This document shows positions 4,583-5,498 of a DNA stretch of 5,498 nucleotides, piece after piece (the first letter of the stretch is position 1; each line of letters opens with the position of its first letter). Source of the DNA: Lactobacillus sp. (GTDB taxonomy: Bacteria; Bacillota; Bacilli; Lactobacillales; Lactobacillaceae); assembly GCA_003482405.1 (NCBI GenBank), contig DMZB01000002.1, forward strand, positions 1-5,498, in the 5' to 3' direction. The notes under the pieces were generated by a model. The model saw only the letters and a list, made by a program, of their open reading frames with translations. It made no database searches and was not told the DNA's origin. Position numbers and translations under genes: made by a program.

Positions 4583-4611
4583 AAATCTGGATTAATAAAG
4601 GAGAAAGCAAA

Positions 4612-5451
4612 ATGACAAAACAGACATGGTTAATCACAGGTGTTAGCAGTGGTTTTGGCCGTTCATTAACAACACAATTATTAGCACAAGGTCAAACAGT
4701 AGTTGGGACAGTTCGAAACACATCAAAGGTTCAAGATTTAATTGAACAATATCCTGACACCTTCATCTGTGAAACTTTGGATGTGATGGATGTGGCAGCA
4801 ATTCACGAGTTAGTGAATAAAATTGCTAGTGAACATACAATCGATGTTTTAGTCAACAATGCTGGTTACGGCTTGTTTGGAGCAGCAGAAGAACTGAGTG
4901 ACGAAGAAGTAAACAAAATTATTGCGACTGATTTAACTGGCTCGATTCAAATGATTCGCTCGGTCTTACCTTACATGCGCGAACAACAGCACGGTCGAAT
5001 TATCCAGATTTCGTCTTACGGTGGTCAAGTGGCCTATCCAGGGAATTCGATGTATCATGCAGCTAAATTTGGGATTGAAGGATTTTGTGAATCTGTTGCG
5101 CAAGAAGTCGCTGCCTTTAACATTGGGGTGACAATTGTGGAACCTGGTGGTGCTCGAACAGAATTTCGTTACGGCAGTGCGCGCGTAGCTGATCTAATGC
5201 CAGCTTATGATGGGCCAGCTCATGCCTTTATGAAAATGCTTGATCCCGCAAATGGTCTGGCACCTGGTGATCCAGAACGGATGGCAGCACGGATCATTGA
5301 AAGCGCAAGTCAAACGCCAGCACCACTACACATGGTATCAGGCTCTGAAGCCTTAAAGAATACGATTCAACGTCTTGAGGAACGTGTGGCCGAATATAAA
5401 GGGGAGACTGATTTAGCGGCCTCAACCGATTTTCCGGATGATGAAAAATAA
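4612..5451 (+). CDS. Short-chain dehydrogenase/reductase (classical SDR)
   Basis: The protein has 279 residues. It has the classical SDR cofactor motif T9-G10-V-S-S-G14-F-G16, the NNAG motif (82-85), catalytic Ser135, Tyr148 and Lys152 (YHAAK), and PGG (178-180) after the sixth strand. Arg35 just after the second strand (GTVRN) favours NADP(H). The catalytic-tetrad Asn, expected in the 'N..G' segment, appears to be Asp107 (ATDLTG), a variation worth noting. Similar SDRs of the 17-beta-HSD-like/ketoreductase type reduce carbonyls or oxidise alcohols in the cytoplasm; the substrate is unknown. The ATG at 4612 has an excellent AAGGAG site (4598-4603) 8 nt upstream. The gene stands alone behind a MerR-type promoter and is more AT-rich in codon choice than the membrane-protein, Nudix and nitroreductase genes. 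The last 25 or so residues are acidic and probably a flexible tail. Confidence 0.9.
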   Translation: MTKQTWLITGVSSGFGRSLTTQLLAQGQTVVGTVRNTSKVQDLIEQYPDTFICETLDVMDVAAIHELVNKIASEHTIDVLVNNAGYGLFGAAEELSDEEVNKIIATDLTGSIQMIRSVLPYMREQQHGRIIQISSYGGQVAYPGNSMYHAAKFGIEGFCESVAQEVAAFNIGVTIVEPGGARTEFRYGSARVADLMPAYDGPAHAFMKMLDPANGLAPGDPERMAARIIESASQTPAPLHMVSGSEALKNTIQRLEERVAEYKGETDLAASTDFPDDEK

Positions 5452-5498
5452 GATTGTAAGGCTAGATGACTGACTTGAATTTTGTCGATGATTTAGAT

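Overview
The window looks like chromosomal DNA of a low-to-moderate GC Firmicute, most likely a lactic acid bacterium of the Lactobacillaceae. The reasons are strong AGGAGG-type ribosome binding sites at conventional spacing, short U-tailed terminators, and the mix of protein families: a LacI-type regulator, a DUF998-like membrane protein with an AbrB-type head, an IDI-like Nudix hydrolase, thioredoxin, a small nitroreductase, a CsoR-family regulator and a short-chain dehydrogenase. The family assignments come from reading motifs, not from database searches; the genus is an inference.

Layout. (a) 2-466 (+) is the C-terminal part of a LacI-family regulator, cut by the window edge, closed by a long symmetric terminator at 470-513. 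(b) 514-743 has no convincing protein gene. It is rich in nested inverted repeats and is best read as a structured non-coding RNA on the minus strand, with a possible promoter at 744-772 and the shared terminator at its 3' end; I could not assign it to a family. (c) 786-1964 (-) encodes an AbrB-headed polytopic membrane protein, divergent from a Nudix hydrolase gene (2082-2600, +). The 117-bp gap between them holds two repeat elements. (d) 2731-4195 (+) is a compact redox module: a near-consensus promoter, a thioredoxin with an unusual WCPPC active site, a nitroreductase 33 nt downstream, then a CsoR-family repressor gene with its own promoter. (e) 4196-4611 is a long intergenic stretch with two terminator-type hairpins, further AT-rich hairpins, and a 19-bp-spacer promoter of the MerR-activated kind. 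(f) 4612-5451 (+) is a classical SDR oxidoreductase. The last 47 bases show nothing I can assign.

How the genes may work together. The most interesting signal is a pair of 18-bp GGGGTATA-type pseudo-palindromes with the same geometry, one inside the thioredoxin promoter spacer and one over the -10 box of the CsoR-family gene. Together with a regulator that keeps only the first of the three CsoR metal-ligand positions (Cys41, with Asn66 and Thr70 at the other two), this suggests a self-contained thiol- or electrophile-responsive circuit: a single-cysteine CsoR/CstR/FrmR-like repressor controlling itself and a thioredoxin-nitroreductase operon. The SDR gene next door appears to answer to a different, MerR-type regulator that is not encoded in the window.
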